From JASHPR01 sp963833885 (GTDB taxonomy: Bacteria; Actinomycetota; Actinomycetes; Streptosporangiales; Streptosporangiaceae), in assembly GCA_963833885.1 (NCBI GenBank), contig CAWHZU010000014.1:1-64000 (forward strand): a stretch of 64,000 nt of DNA, read 5' to 3'. The position numbers and the translations under genes were made by a program. Shown here one piece after another: positions 24,014 to 33,081 of the stretch; position 1 is the stretch's first letter, and every line of letters starts with the position of its first letter. The notes beneath the pieces are model-generated. The model was not told where the DNA came from. It did no database searches and saw nothing but the letters and a program-made list of their open reading frames with translations.

Positions 24014-24867
24014 CCGCCATGCCGGTGCGGCCCGTGACCCGTGACCCACGCAGGTTCCGCGAGATGTCGGGGCGGGCAGGCTGGGGCGTCCTCGCGTGGA
24101 TCGTGGCGATCGCGTTCTTCATCCCCGTTCTGTGGATGGTGATCACGGCGTTCAAGCCCGAGTCCGCGGCCGAAACCTGGCCGCCGCAGTTCGTCTTCCG
24201 CCCGACTCTGGCGGAGTTCCGCCTGGTGTTCTCGGGCTGGGGCCCATTCGTGACCCACTCGGTGATCGCGACGGTCGGTTCCACGATCCTGGTGCTGCTG
24301 CTGGGTGTCCCCGCCTCGTACGCGCTGTCGGTGTACCCGGTCAAGCGCTGGCGCGACGGCCTGTTCTTCGTCATCTCCACGAAGATGCTGCCGATCGTGG
24401 CCGCGATCGGCCCGCTCTACGTCATCGCGGTGCACACCCACCTGCTGGACAGCATCTGGCTGCTGATCATCCTGTACACGGCGATGAACCTGCCGCTCGC
24501 GATCTGGATGATCCGCTCCTTCATGCTGGAAGTGCCGAGCGAACTGCTCGAGGCGGCGCGGCTGGACGGCGCCGGGCGCATCCGCGAGATCACCGGCGTG
24601 ATCATGCCCATCATCTCGCCCGGGCTGGTGTCGACGGCGCTGATCTGCGTCATCTTCGCCTGGAACGAGCTGTTCCTCGCGCTCAACCTGACGGTCACCA
24701 ATGCCGCGACGATGCCGATGTACCTGATCAGCTCCGTTCCCCAGGAGGGGCTGTACATCGCGCATCTGTCGGCGGCGGCAACGGTTGCCTCGGTTCCGGT
24801 GATCGCTGTGGGCTGGATAGCCCAGCGCTCGCTGGTCCGCGGCCTCTCGATGGGAGCAATCAAGTGA
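24010..24867 (+). CDS. Polyol ABC transporter permease 2
   Basis: The 285-aa MalG/SmoG-type permease has six predicted membrane helices. Its EAA motif is ELLEAARLDGAGRIREITGVIMPI (around residue 178), the contact to the ATPase. ATG 24010 overlaps the stop of permease 1 (ATGA), showing translational coupling. The periplasm-facing region near the N-terminus (FKPESAAETWPPQFVF) is standard for this group. Confidence 0.93.
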   Translation: MTAMPVRPVTRDPRRFREMSGRAGWGVLAWIVAIAFFIPVLWMVITAFKPESAAETWPPQFVFRPTLAEFRLVFSGWGPFVTHSVIATVGSTILVLLLGVPASYALSVYPVKRWRDGLFFVISTKMLPIVAAIGPLYVIAVHTHLLDSIWLLIILYTAMNLPLAIWMIRSFMLEVPSELLEAARLDGAGRIREITGVIMPIISPGLVSTALICVIFAWNELFLALNLTVTNAATMPMYLISSVPQEGLYIAHLSAAATVASVPVIAVGWIAQRSLVRGLSMGAIK

Positions 24868-24907
24868 ACGACCGCGTATCCGGCACCGCACTGGGCGGAG
24901 GTCCCCG

Positions 24908-25985
<1,078 letters not shown>

Positions 25986-25996
<11 letters not shown>

Positions 25997-27476
25997 ACCT
26001 GGCGAACCGCGGCCGCTCAACGCGCGGACGCTGGCGTACTGGGCTGGGCGGCTGCCGGTGCCGGCCTACGACCGCCGGCTGGTCACGCCCGGCGTCGTCC
26101 ACTTCGGCGTCGGCGGGTTCCACCGGGCGCACCAGGCGATGTACCACGACCGGCTGATGAACCAGGGCGGGGCGCAGGACTGGGGCATCTGCGGCGTCGG
26201 CGTGATGCCGGCCGACCGTGCGATGCAGCAGGTGCTCGACGCTCAGGACGGCCTGTACACGCTGGTGCTCAAGCATGCCGACGGGGCCTACGAGCCGCGG
26301 GTGATCGGGTCGATCGTGCAGTACCTGTTCGCTCCCGACGATCCGGAGGCGGTCATCGAGAAGATGGCGGCCGCGTCGACCAGGATCGTGTCGCTGACGG
26401 TCACCGAGGGCGGGTACAACCTCAACGACGTCACCGGCGAGTTCGACGTGACCAGCCCGGACGTGCTGCACGACCTCCAGCCCGGAGCGGTTCCGCGGAC
26501 CACGTTCGGCCTGATCACGGAGGCGCTGTCGCGCCGACGGCGGGACGGGTCAGCGCCGTTCACGATCATGTCCTGTGACAACCTGCAGGACAACGGCGAG
26601 CTAACCAGGCGGGTGTTCACCACGTTCGCCCGGCTGCGCGATCCGGACCTCGGCGACTGGGTCGAACGCGAGGTGCGCTTCCCCAACTCCATGGTCGACC
26701 GCATCACCCCGGTGACCACCGACGCCGACCGGGCGGAGGTCCGCGACCGGTTCGGCATCGACGACCGCTGGCCGGTGGTCTGCGAGCCGTTCACCCAGTG
26801 GGTGCTCGAGGACGACTTCACCGCCGGGCGACCGCCATACCAGGACGCCGGGGTGCAGCTCGTGCACCAGGTTGAGCCGTACGAGCTGATGAAGCTGCGG
26901 CTGCTCAACGGCAGCCACCAGGCCATGTGTTACTTCGCCTACCTGTCCGGCTACCGGCTGGTGCACGAAGCCGCCCAGGATCCGCTGTACCAGGCGTTCC
27001 TGCTCGGCTACATGGACAAGGAGGCCACCCCGACGCTGACCCCGGTGCCCGGCGTCGATCTCGACGGGTACAAGCACACGCTGATCGAGCGCTTCTCCAA
27101 CCCGTACATCCGCGACACTGTCGCGCGGCTGTGCGCGCAGAGCTCGGACCGGATCCCGAAGTGGCTGCTGCCGGTGGTCCGCCAGCAGCTCGCGACCGGC
27201 GGTGAGATCAGCCGCAGCGCGGCGGTGGTGGCGAGCTGGGCACGCTACGCGGAAGGAACCGACGAGGCGGGCGAGCCGATCGAGGTGGTCGACCGGCTGG
27301 CCGGCACCCTCACCAGGCTCGCCAGGCGCCAGTACACCGACCCCGACGCGTTCATCAGCAACCGTGAACTGTTCGGGGACCTCGCCGACGACAAGCGTTT
27401 CGTCGCCGCCTACCGCTCCGCGCTGACCTCACTGCACGAGCGCGGGGCACGGGCCACGCTGGAGTCGCTGGTCTGA
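25986..27476 (+). CDS. Mannitol dehydrogenase family protein
   Basis: The 496-aa polyol-specific long-chain dehydrogenase has an N-terminal Rossmann region (VHFGVGGFHRAHQAMY) and the catalytic signature K-x-x-x-x-N-x-x-H (LMKLRLLNGSHQAM). SMVDRITP and the C-terminal domain fit mannitol 2-dehydrogenase/fructuronate reductase enzymes. It oxidises D-mannitol or D-arabinitol to the ketose with NAD. The only possible start before the conserved region is TTG 25986, within the ATPase 3' end. It completes the uptake operon with the first catabolic step. Confidence 0.92.
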
Positions 27477-27511
27477 CCCTGCCGCCACGGCGGCTCTGCC
27501 ACACTACGGGC

Positions 27512-28153
27512 ATGCAGACGCTGGTAGCCGATCACCCGCTCGTGGCGCACAAGCTGACCGTGCTGCGGGACCAGAGCACCGACACCCCGACGTTCCGCGG
27601 GCTCACCGACGAACTGGTGACCCTGCTCGCGTATGAGGCAACGCGTTACATGCGCACCGAGCCGGTCTCGGTGACCACCCCGGTCGCGCCGACCACGGGC
27701 GTGAAGCTTGCCTCGCCCAACCCGCTCGTGGTCCCTGTGCTGCGGGCGGGCATCGGGATGCTGGACGGGATGACCCGGCTGCTGCCCAGCGCCGACGTCG
27801 GCTTCGTCGGGCTGGCCCGGGACGAGGAGACGCTGGTCGCCTCGACCTACGCGGCCCGGCTGCCCGAGGATCTCGCCGGGCGAGACGCCTTCGTGCTCGA
27901 CCCGATGCTGGCCACCGGCGGCACGCTGGAGACGGTGGTCGGCATGCTGGTGTCGCGCGGCGCCGCAGCGGTCACGGCGATCTGCCTGCTCTCCGCCCCG
28001 GAGGGCGTGGCCAGGCTGGAGGCGGCGTACCCCGACGATGACCCGGTCCCGGTCCGCGTCGTGACCGCGGGGATGGACGAGCGGCTGAACGACCGCGGCT
28101 ACATCGTCCCCGGCCTCGGCGACGCCGGCGACCGCTTGTTCGGTGAGATCTGA
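27512..28153 (+). CDS. upp: Uracil phosphoribosyltransferase
   Basis: The 213-aa enzyme converts uracil and PRPP to UMP. The family sequence is clear: HPLVAHKLTVLRD at the N-terminus, PVLRAGIGMLDG, the PRPP loop VLDPMLATGGT and a C-terminal DERLNDRGYIVPGLGDAGDRLFG. Length is typical. ATG 27512 lies 35 bases after the mannitol dehydrogenase stop. Functionally it belongs to pyrimidine salvage, with the larger nucleoside locus at 49-64 kb. Confidence 0.97.
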   Translation: MQTLVADHPLVAHKLTVLRDQSTDTPTFRGLTDELVTLLAYEATRYMRTEPVSVTTPVAPTTGVKLASPNPLVVPVLRAGIGMLDGMTRLLPSADVGFVGLARDEETLVASTYAARLPEDLAGRDAFVLDPMLATGGTLETVVGMLVSRGAAAVTAICLLSAPEGVARLEAAYPDDDPVPVRVVTAGMDERLNDRGYIVPGLGDAGDRLFGEI

Positions 28154-28176
28154 CTCAATGACGCCAGCGGCTGCGG

Positions 28177-29136
28177 TCAGCCGCGCTGGCTGGACTCAGT
28201 GGTCAGCTCGGCGAGCAGGTCGGCGGAGAAGTTGCTGCCGGTCACGATCGCCGCGGGCTTCCGGTCCGGGGCCCGGTGCTGCAGCGCTGCGGCGATTCCG
28301 AGCGCGCCGGAAGGCTCGAGTATCAGCCCGATGGTGTCGCGAGCTATCCGAAGCGCCTCCCGGAGCTGTGCGTCGTCGATGAGGATCATGTCGTCGACGA
28401 ACTCGCTCATCCACTCCAGGGCGGCCGGAATCGGCACCCGGACGGCCACGCCGTCAGCGATGGTCGTCACCTCGGCGGATGTGACCAGGCTGCCGTGCCG
28501 CCAGCTTTCGGCCATCGCGGGTGCGCCAGCGGCGCAGACGCCGACGATGCGGGTACCGGGCGAGCGCGCCTTCATCCAGCAGCCGATCCCGCTGATCAGC
28601 GCGCCGTTCCCGACCGGCACGAAGATCAGGTCAGGCTGGAGCGGTGCGAGCTCGGCCGCGATCGTGCCCGCGCCTTCCGATATCCGCGGCTCGTGCCCGT
28701 CCTCGACGAACAAGCGGCCCTCCCCGCCTGCGGCATAGGCCCGGGCCGCGTCCTTGGCCACATCGAAGTCGGTGCCGCCCAGGCGTACCTGGGCGCCGAG
28801 GTCGCGGATGCGGGCGACCTTCACGGGGTTCGCGTTCTCGGCGCAGAACACCGTGGCCCGGATCCCGCGGGCGCGGGCGGCGTACGCGACTGCCTGGCCG
28901 AAGTTGCCCGCGGACGCGCACACCGCCTGCGTGCCCGGGCCGACACTGCGCATGAAGAAGTCGGCGCCGCGCCCCTTGAAAGAGCGCACCGGGTTGAAGG
29001 TCTCCAGCTTGAGGATGAGCTCCCGGCCGATCCTGCCCGTCATCGAGGCATCGACGACCTGCGGGCTGTTCAGGAATGCCGCATCGACGCAGCGCGCGGC
29101 CTCGTCGATGTTCTCCACACGCAGTGCCCTGGTCAT
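28177..29136 (-). CDS. Threonine/serine dehydratase-like PLP enzyme
   Basis: The 319-aa fold-type II PLP enzyme has the PLP-lysine motif NPVRSFKGRGA (about residue 55), the Asn/Gly loop SAGNFGQAVAYAAR, a glycine-rich phosphate site (PVGNGALISGIG) and a terminal VTGSN loop. It matches threonine dehydratase (catabolic)/serine racemase proteins without the ACT domain. ATG 29136 follows GGGGAGC. It lies 4 bases after the rph stop and is probably in the same transcript, so it might be co-induced by rifamycin. Substrate not certain. Confidence 0.82.
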   Translation of the reverse strand: MTRALRVENIDEAARCVDAAFLNSPQVVDASMTGRIGRELILKLETFNPVRSFKGRGADFFMRSVGPGTQAVCASAGNFGQAVAYAARARGIRATVFCAENANPVKVARIRDLGAQVRLGGTDFDVAKDAARAYAAGGEGRLFVEDGHEPRISEGAGTIAAELAPLQPDLIFVPVGNGALISGIGCWMKARSPGTRIVGVCAAGAPAMAESWRHGSLVTSAEVTTIADGVAVRVPIPAALEWMSEFVDDMILIDDAQLREALRIARDTIGLILEPSGALGIAAALQHRAPDRKPAAIVTGSNFSADLLAELTTESSQRG

Positions 29137-29140
29137 CCGG

Positions 29141-31747
29141 TCAGCTCCCCGCATTAGGCAGTATCTCGACGTACCCGTCCGTTCCATGCACGCGGATCCG
29201 CTGCCCATCCCGGATCAGCCGGGTGGCATGCTCCACCCCCACGACGGCCGGCAAGCCGTACTCCCGCGCGATCACCGCGCCGTGCGTCATCAGGCCTCCC
29301 ACCTCCGTCACCAGGCCCTCGATCGCGACGAACGCAGGCGTCCAGCTGGGGTCCGTGTACGCGGTGACCAGGATGTCGCCCGCTTCGAACTCGGCCTCGG
29401 CCATGTCCAGAATGACGCGAGCCCGTCCCTCGACGGTCCCGGCGGAAACGGGCAGGCCGGTCAGCGCCCCGGCCGGGACATCGGTGCGCTGGTACGTCCC
29501 CTCGATCGCCTCGCCATCCGAGGTGAGCACCCGGGGCGGCGTGAGCGCTCCATACAACCTGAACGCGTCCGTGCGCTGGCGGATGAGCCGGTCATCCACG
29601 TGGTTCGTGCGCACGACGTCGTGCAGCTCGTCCAATCTGAGATAAAAGATGTCTTCCGGCTCACGAAGCACGTTGGCCTGCACGAGGCGCTCGGCTTCAC
29701 TCAGCAGGGCCTGCTTGTAGACGAAGTAGCGGCTGACCATCCCGTACTTCGGATACTCCCGGTACCCGGTGAACGTCTGGATCCGGTCGATCATCCGCTT
29801 GGCCTGTTCGGCCTTCCGAGCCCCGTCCGGCAATGCCAGCAACCGCGCCAGCAGTTCCTGTTCCTTCTCCAGTGCCTTCTGCCTGCCCTGCTCGAAGCGC
29901 CGCTGGCCCGCGCCGGGCTCGAAATTCCTGATGTTGCCGAGGATCATCGGCAGAAGCGTGGTGGGCCGTTCGCTCCAGCGTGGCCTGGTGATGTCGATCT
30001 CGCCGACGCAGCGCATGCCGTACTCGTCGAGGTAGGCCTGGATGGCGTCCCGGGCTTCGTGCCCGCCTGCGAGCTTGGGCAGCTCGTCCAGGAAGTTCTC
30101 GTGGTCGGCGTGCTGCAGGAATGCCACCACGTCCGGATGCGGGCGGATCACGTCAGCTACGTCCAGGAGCGCCAGCCCCATCTCCGACGTGACGTTGTGG
30201 GGGACGGACTGGGTGAGCGTGTCGACCGCGTTCTTCTCGCCGAGCCACGCCTCGAGCTGATCGTTGAGCCACCAGGTGGCCTGCATCCCCGCCATGATCG
30301 CCTGGAGACTTTGCGGATCGAACAGGATCCGCCTCAGCTCCTGGACGTCCGCGAGGACGAAGTCGAGCAGCGCCGCCCCAGACTGCTCCCGGATCTCGCG
30401 CTGCAGCGTGGCGATGGAGGCCTGGCTGCGCTCCACGAGCCCCACGACGATGGCCGGATCGGTCTCGATCGTCGCGGGCGCGCTGTAAGCCGGCAGCTCG
30501 CCCGGGTCCTCGTCCGGGATCGCCGGGATGAAGTCGCCGCGGTCGAGGAGGGTCTGCAGCGCGTCCCCGATCAGCGGATCGGATCTCCCCAGGGCCTCCA
30601 GGAGGCCCGCGCGGCTCGCTGGCGAACCGAGCACCTGGGTGACGTCGACGAACAGCCAGGCCGCCTCGGACATGGGCCGCGGGGTCGTCAGCTGCCACAT
30701 GGAAAGCCCCAGGGGCTTCATGGGGTCGGTCATCATCTGCTGATGGCCGACGGACACGTAGACGTGGTTCCCTTGATCGCCGGCCGCCGGGATGGGGAAC
30801 AGCGTGGTGATCGGCCGGCTCTGGACGATCTGGAACCCATCGTCGACCAGGCACCATTCGATGTCCTGAGGGAGGCCGAAGTGCGCCTCGATCAGCCGGC
30901 CCAGCTGAGCGAGCCGCACGATCTGCGCGTCGGTCAGCGCCGGCTGCTGCTGACTCTCTGGCCCGATCGCCACCTGCTGCGTTCCGCCTGCGGGCCGAGC
31001 GTGGATGGCCAGCTGTTTGGCGGCGACGGCCTTGGCGACAATCTCGCCGTCTCGCACTTTGTAGACGTCGGGGTTCACCAGCCCCGACACCAGGGCCTCG
31101 CCGAGGCCGAAGCTGGCCTCGATGGAGACGACCTTCCGGTTCGAGGTGACGGGGTCGGCCGTGAAGAGGATGCCGGAAACCTGCGGGAAGAGCATCCGCT
31201 GCACGACCACGGCCATGTGGACCTTCCGGTGGTCGAAGTGGTTCCGCATGCGGTAGGTCACCGCGCGCTCGGTGAACAGCGAGGCCCAGCACTGCCTGAC
31301 GTGCTGCAGGATCGCAGCCAGCCCCACAACGTTCAGGTATGTGTCCTGCTGACCCGCGAAGGAGGCCGTCGGCAAGTCCTCCGCCGTCGCGCTGGACCGC
31401 ACGGCGTAGGCAGCTTGCCCGCCAAGCCGGGTGACCGAGCGCGTGATCGCCGCCGCCAGATCGTCGGGGATTACGGCCCCCTCGAGGGTGCGGCGGATCT
31501 CCGCACTGAGCGTGCCGATCGCCTCCCGGTCGTCGGGGTCCAGGCGCGATAGCCGATCGAGCTGATCGTCGATCCAAGGCACCGCTGTCATGATCCGCCG
31601 GAAGGCGTCCGTCGTCACGCAAAAGCCAGCCGGCACGCGGACGCCGTCGATCCGCGACAGCTCCCCCAGCTGCGCGCCCTTGCCGCCAGCGAGCGCGACC
31701 TGCGTCTTGTCGATCTCTTCCAGGTCCAGCACGTAGCGGTCGATCAT
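29141..31747 (-). CDS. rph: Rifamycin phosphotransferase (Rph family)
   Basis: The 868-aa protein has the three-domain layout of rifamycin-inactivating phosphotransferases, related to PEP synthase. The ATP-grasp N-terminus includes LAGGKGAQLGELSRI, AYAVRSSATAEDLP and FAGQQDTYLNV. A long central domain follows, and a C-terminal swivelling His domain (EVGGLMTHGAVIAREYGLPAVVG, His at residue 822). It would phosphorylate rifamycin on C21-OH with ATP. Length and the upstream RAE favour Rph over PpsA. GGAGG stands 5 bases before ATG 31747, and a leader ORF overlaps the start. Confidence 0.88.
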   Translation of the reverse strand: MIDRYVLDLEEIDKTQVALAGGKGAQLGELSRIDGVRVPAGFCVTTDAFRRIMTAVPWIDDQLDRLSRLDPDDREAIGTLSAEIRRTLEGAVIPDDLAAAITRSVTRLGGQAAYAVRSSATAEDLPTASFAGQQDTYLNVVGLAAILQHVRQCWASLFTERAVTYRMRNHFDHRKVHMAVVVQRMLFPQVSGILFTADPVTSNRKVVSIEASFGLGEALVSGLVNPDVYKVRDGEIVAKAVAAKQLAIHARPAGGTQQVAIGPESQQQPALTDAQIVRLAQLGRLIEAHFGLPQDIEWCLVDDGFQIVQSRPITTLFPIPAAGDQGNHVYVSVGHQQMMTDPMKPLGLSMWQLTTPRPMSEAAWLFVDVTQVLGSPASRAGLLEALGRSDPLIGDALQTLLDRGDFIPAIPDEDPGELPAYSAPATIETDPAIVVGLVERSQASIATLQREIREQSGAALLDFVLADVQELRRILFDPQSLQAIMAGMQATWWLNDQLEAWLGEKNAVDTLTQSVPHNVTSEMGLALLDVADVIRPHPDVVAFLQHADHENFLDELPKLAGGHEARDAIQAYLDEYGMRCVGEIDITRPRWSERPTTLLPMILGNIRNFEPGAGQRRFEQGRQKALEKEQELLARLLALPDGARKAEQAKRMIDRIQTFTGYREYPKYGMVSRYFVYKQALLSEAERLVQANVLREPEDIFYLRLDELHDVVRTNHVDDRLIRQRTDAFRLYGALTPPRVLTSDGEAIEGTYQRTDVPAGALTGLPVSAGTVEGRARVILDMAEAEFEAGDILVTAYTDPSWTPAFVAIEGLVTEVGGLMTHGAVIAREYGLPAVVGVEHATRLIRDGQRIRVHGTDGYVEILPNAGS

Positions 31748-31779
31748 CGCGATACCTCCAGCGTGGCCTTGCGCCGCAT
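31744..31779 (-). CDS. 11-codon leader ORF coupled to rph
   Basis: ATG 31779 is preceded by AGGAAGG with a 6-base spacer. The frame MRRKATLEVSR ends in a TGA that overlaps the rph ATG (ATGA). This is the layout of a translationally coupled leader peptide. It may regulate rph translation or simply help ribosomes reach its start. Confidence 0.55.
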   Translation of the reverse strand: MRRKATLEVSR

Positions 31780-31869
31780 ATCGTTCCTTCCTCCCCCGCG
31801 CGGTCCTGCGTCGGCAACAGCAGGCACCCTCGGACCACCCATTCCAAGAAAACCCGTGCCCGGCCTGCG

Positions 31870-31900
31870 ATTATGCGGCACGACCCGGGGCTTGCGGCAA
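31870..31900 (-). promoter_or_regulatory. Candidate rph promoter
   Basis: On the minus strand TTGCCG (31900-31895), inside the RAE, is followed after 19 bases by CATAAT (31875-31870). This would give an rph leader of about 115 bases. The spacing is long, so the promoter is probably weak without help. Confidence 0.4.
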
Positions 31901-31906
31901 GTCCCC
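31887..31906. promoter_or_regulatory. Rifamycin-associated element (RAE)
   Basis: GGGGCTTGCGGCAAGTCCCC is an inverted repeat. It matches, as I recall it, the 19-bp RAE consensus found upstream of rifamycin-resistance genes in actinobacteria except at one position. It lies about 140 bases upstream of rph. The palindrome core TTGC-G-GCAA supplies a -35-like hexamer on each strand. Confidence 0.8.
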
Positions 31907-31920
31907 GGGTGCGCTATACA
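31892..31920 (+). promoter_or_regulatory. Plus-strand sigma70-like promoter inside the RAE
   Basis: TTGCGG (31892-31897), in the RAE, and TATACA (31915-31920) are separated by exactly 17 bases. Transcription would start near 31926 and run into a terminator-like hairpin within about 5 bases. Confidence 0.55.
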
Positions 31921-31929
31921 TTGAAAATG

Positions 31930-31963
31930 GCAAGGAGATGCGTCTCCTTGCTCTTTTGCTTTT
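31930..31963 (+). terminator. Intrinsic terminator-like hairpin just after the RAE promoter
   Basis: GCAAGGAGA pairs perfectly with TCTCCTTGC around the loop TGCG (31930-31951), followed by the T-rich tract TCTTTTGCTTTT. It is the strongest intrinsic-terminator shape in the window and sits at the very start of a plus-strand transcript, so it may act as an attenuator ahead of the GH76 gene. Confidence 0.65.
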
Positions 31964-32048
31964 ACAGCGAGCCAGCAATTCCCGTTGTCAGGCGTGGCCG
32001 AGGACACATCGGGGTCAGACCGGGACAGGGCTTGCCGGCGGGGGCGGT

Positions 32049-33071
32049 GTGGCGGAGCGCGATTATGCCGCGCAGGCAAGCGCAGGCATCGAGGCGCTTC
32101 AGCGCTGGTACCGCCCGCGTGCGGGCCGGTGGCGCACCGCAGGCTGGTGGAATGCCGCGAACGCGCTGACCGCGGTGATCGGCTACATGCAGTGCACGGG
32201 CGACCAGAGATACCTCGGAGTCGTCGAACGGACCTTCGTGGCCGCGCAGCGGCGGCACCGGGACTTCATCGTCAGCTTCTATGACGACAACGGCTGGTGG
32301 GGTCTTGCCTGGGTCGCCGCTTACGACCTCACCCGCGATGACCGCTACCTGGCGGCGGCCAGGACGATCTTCGCCAACCTGGTGACGGGCTGGGACGGCA
32401 CCTGCGGTGGCGGCGTGTGGTGGAACACGGACAGAAAGTACAAGAACGCGATCAGCAACGAGCTGTTCCTGGTCCTCGCCGCCCGGCTGCATCAGCGCTG
32501 CGCCGACGATCGCGGTTCCTACCTGGGCTGGGCGCTGCGGGAGTGGGACTGGTTTCATGCCAGCGGCCTGATCGGCGCCAGCGGCCTGGTCAACGACGGC
32601 CTCACCGCGGGGTGCCAGAACAACGGCGGCGTGACGTGGACCTACAACCAGGGCGTGATCCTCGGCGGGCTGGCCGCCCTGTACGAGGCGACCGGCGAGA
32701 CCGCTTACCTGACGCAGGGGCAGGCGATCGCGGACGCGGCGCTGAGCTTGCTGACCGCTCCCCCGCTGCCGGGCACGCCGGGAATCCTGGTCGAGCCCGG
32801 TGAGCCGGACACCGCGCCGGCGGACGGCGACCGTCCTCAGTTCAAGGGCGTGTTCGTGCGGAATCTCTGCGACTTCTGCCGACAGAGCCCTAGGCCCGCC
32901 TACCGCGAGTTCCTTCTCGGCAACGCGCGCTCGATCTGGGACAACAACCGGAACCAGAACAACGAGTTCGGCCTGCACTGGGCTGGCCCCTTCGACCGCG
33001 CCGACGCGTGCCGTCAGAGCGCCGCCATGGACGCTCTCAACGCGGCGGTTGCGCTCGCCGCTGAGGCCTGA
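32049..33071 (+). CDS. Glycoside hydrolase family 76 protein
   Basis: The 340-aa frame matches GH76 alpha-1,6-mannanase-like proteins. The catalytic Asp pair is in FYDDNGWWGLAW, followed by CGGGVWWNTDRKYKNAISNELF, NGGVTWTYNQGVILGGLAALYEAT and a C-terminal NNEFGLHWAGPF. GTG 32049 is the best start before the domain but has no signal peptide, which is odd for a polysaccharide hydrolase. The longer frame from ATG 31938 begins with MRLLALLLLQ, which looks signal-like but starts inside the hairpin. It is convergent with the large signalling ATPase gene. Confidence 0.82.
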   Translation: MAERDYAAQASAGIEALQRWYRPRAGRWRTAGWWNAANALTAVIGYMQCTGDQRYLGVVERTFVAAQRRHRDFIVSFYDDNGWWGLAWVAAYDLTRDDRYLAAARTIFANLVTGWDGTCGGGVWWNTDRKYKNAISNELFLVLAARLHQRCADDRGSYLGWALREWDWFHASGLIGASGLVNDGLTAGCQNNGGVTWTYNQGVILGGLAALYEATGETAYLTQGQAIADAALSLLTAPPLPGTPGILVEPGEPDTAPADGDRPQFKGVFVRNLCDFCRQSPRPAYREFLLGNARSIWDNNRNQNNEFGLHWAGPFDRADACRQSAAMDALNAAVALAAEA

Positions 33072-33081
33072 CCAAAGCGGC

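Noticed and set aside
28754..31552. 932-aa plus-strand frame opposite rph
   Set aside because: No domain, Arg/Gly/His-rich composition, no ribosome site; a high-GC antisense shadow of rph.
29141..31747. Calling the rph gene phosphoenolpyruvate synthase
   Set aside because: The N-terminal ATP-grasp and the His domain are shared with PpsA, but the length (868 aa), the order of domains and the RAE upstream fit rifamycin phosphotransferase better.
32025..32048. Second RAE-like element before the GH76 start
   Set aside because: The stretch contains GGGCTTGCC, but the second arm does not match, so there is no inverted repeat.
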